DNA of 64,000 bases from Pseudomonadota bacterium. Its GTDB lineage: Bacteria; Pseudomonadota; Gammaproteobacteria; Pseudomonadales; Oceanobacteraceae. The position numbers were made by a program, and so were the translations under genes. Shown in pieces: positions 63,617 through 64,000 of this stretch; within the stretch, counting starts at the first letter, position 1, and each line of letters starts with the position of its first letter. The stretch lies in contig JAIXHJ010000003.1 of NCBI GenBank assembly GCA_030145845.1, positions 124,426 through 188,425 of the forward strand. The letters are read 5' to 3'. Under the pieces are notes generated by a model that was not told the DNA's origin, ran no database searches, and worked only from the letters and a program-made list of their open reading frames with translations.

Positions 63617-64000
63617 TCACACGGCAGCCGCCAGCGGCTGGCGCCGGTTCAGTGGCTTGGCGAACAACAGCTGTACATCACCGATGACCCGTTCAGCAAA
63701 ACCGCCTTCACAGTAGCTGAAATAAAAATCCCACAAACGGATAAAGGTTTCATCGTACCCCAGTGTACGGATCTGCTGGCGCTGCTCAAGAAAGCGCTGG
63801 CGCCAGAGTGCCAGTGTTCTGGCGTAGTGCGGGGTAATGTCTTCCAGGTTGACCAGTTTCATATCACTGCTGACCGCAACGGACTGACAGATGGCGCTGA
63901 CACAGGGAATAAAGCTGCCGGGAAAAATATAGCGTTTAATAAAGTCGACTTCTTTTTTTGCCTGCTGATAGCGCTGGTCATCAATAGTAATGGCCTGGAT
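63617..64000 (-). CDS. Cyclopropane-fatty-acid synthase-like methyltransferase, C-terminal part (window edge)
   Basis: The frame stays open to the right edge; 127 codons of the C-terminus are present. Residues such as FIKRYIFPGSFIPCVSA, LVNLEDITPHYARTLALWRQRF and RLWDFYFSYCEGGFAERVIGDVQLLFAKP match the end of CFA synthase (COG2230) and its variants that methylate acyl chains of phospholipids using SAM. The catalytic N-terminal part lies outside the window, so the exact reaction cannot be told. Confidence 0.88.
   Translation of the reverse strand: MQAITIDDQRYQQAKKEVDFIKRYIFPGSFIPCVSAICQSVAVSSDMKLVNLEDITPHYARTLALWRQRFLEQRQQIRTLGYDETFIRLWDFYFSYCEGGFAERVIGDVQLLFAKPLNRRQPLAAAV

Noticed and set aside
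1..64000. tRNA, rRNA, prophage or IS elements
   Set aside because: No cloverleaf-like, rRNA-like, transposase, integrase or phage structural gene was recognised anywhere in the window; reading by eye could miss a tRNA in the short gaps.

Overview
This window comes from the chromosome of a moderately GC-rich gammaproteobacterium. Several gene sets point to the marine Oceanospirillales/Pseudomonadales side of the class: a Vfr/CRP regulator next to a YhfA-type OsmC gene, a trpE-G-D-C cluster, leuS-lptE-holA, two tandem DmdC/FadE-like acyl-CoA dehydrogenases under a PsrA-like operator, a Prx5-glutaredoxin fusion, a LOV protein of the Pseudomonas PpSB1 type, and several TonB-dependent receptors. 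The genus is an inference. I see no rRNA, tRNA, CRISPR array, transposase, phage gene or origin. Genes are densely packed, and many adjacent genes overlap by 1 or 4 bases.

Layout. 0-4.3 kb: end of an exported protein, srkA, comF divergent from bioB (with a candidate BirA operator between them), then a small protein and a SprA-related putative metalloprotease. 4.3-9.6 kb: a fatty-acid block of two acyl-CoA dehydrogenases and two related TetR regulators. 9.6-15.7 kb: ribosome hibernation factor, an OGFr-domain protein, a HAD phosphatase and trpEGDC. 15.7-20.7 kb: a receiver/HD-GYP protein, crp, then yhfA-speD-MFS and an unlisted 45-residue membrane protein. 20.8-25.5 kb: a TonB receptor, rsmC and a MerR-type LitR-like regulator, divergent from a short LOV photoreceptor. 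25.5-34.3 kb: ppa, a three-gene operon (TonB receptor, periplasmic binding protein, hybrid histidine kinase), fbp, mpl and ubiX. 34.3-45.3 kb: a membrane protein and a secreted protein made of nine 75-residue thrombospondin-type-3 units, a Prx5-Grx fusion, a FadL porin, a 7TM-DISM diguanylate cyclase, an epimerase-like protein, an unknown protein, holA and lptE. 45.3-54 kb: leuS, cytochrome c4, a ClsC-like phospholipase D protein and a fused 5-oxoprolinase. 54-64 kb: an AT-rich gap with a perfect 20-bp hairpin, an Aer-like chemoreceptor, grxD, a MalT-like regulator, a degenerate receiver protein, a LysR regulator, a third TonB receptor and the 3' end of a cyclopropane-fatty-acid synthase-like gene.

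The parts that best fit a less-described system are two. The first is the divergent LitR-like/LOV pair, where the regulator lacks the B12-binding signature and the LOV protein keeps its photoactive cysteine, so it is a candidate blue-light switch translationally coupled to an rRNA methyltransferase. The second is the receptor/binding-protein/kinase operon, which looks like a candidate outer-to-inner-membrane sensing chain. All functions are read from sequence and remembered family features; no searches were run.
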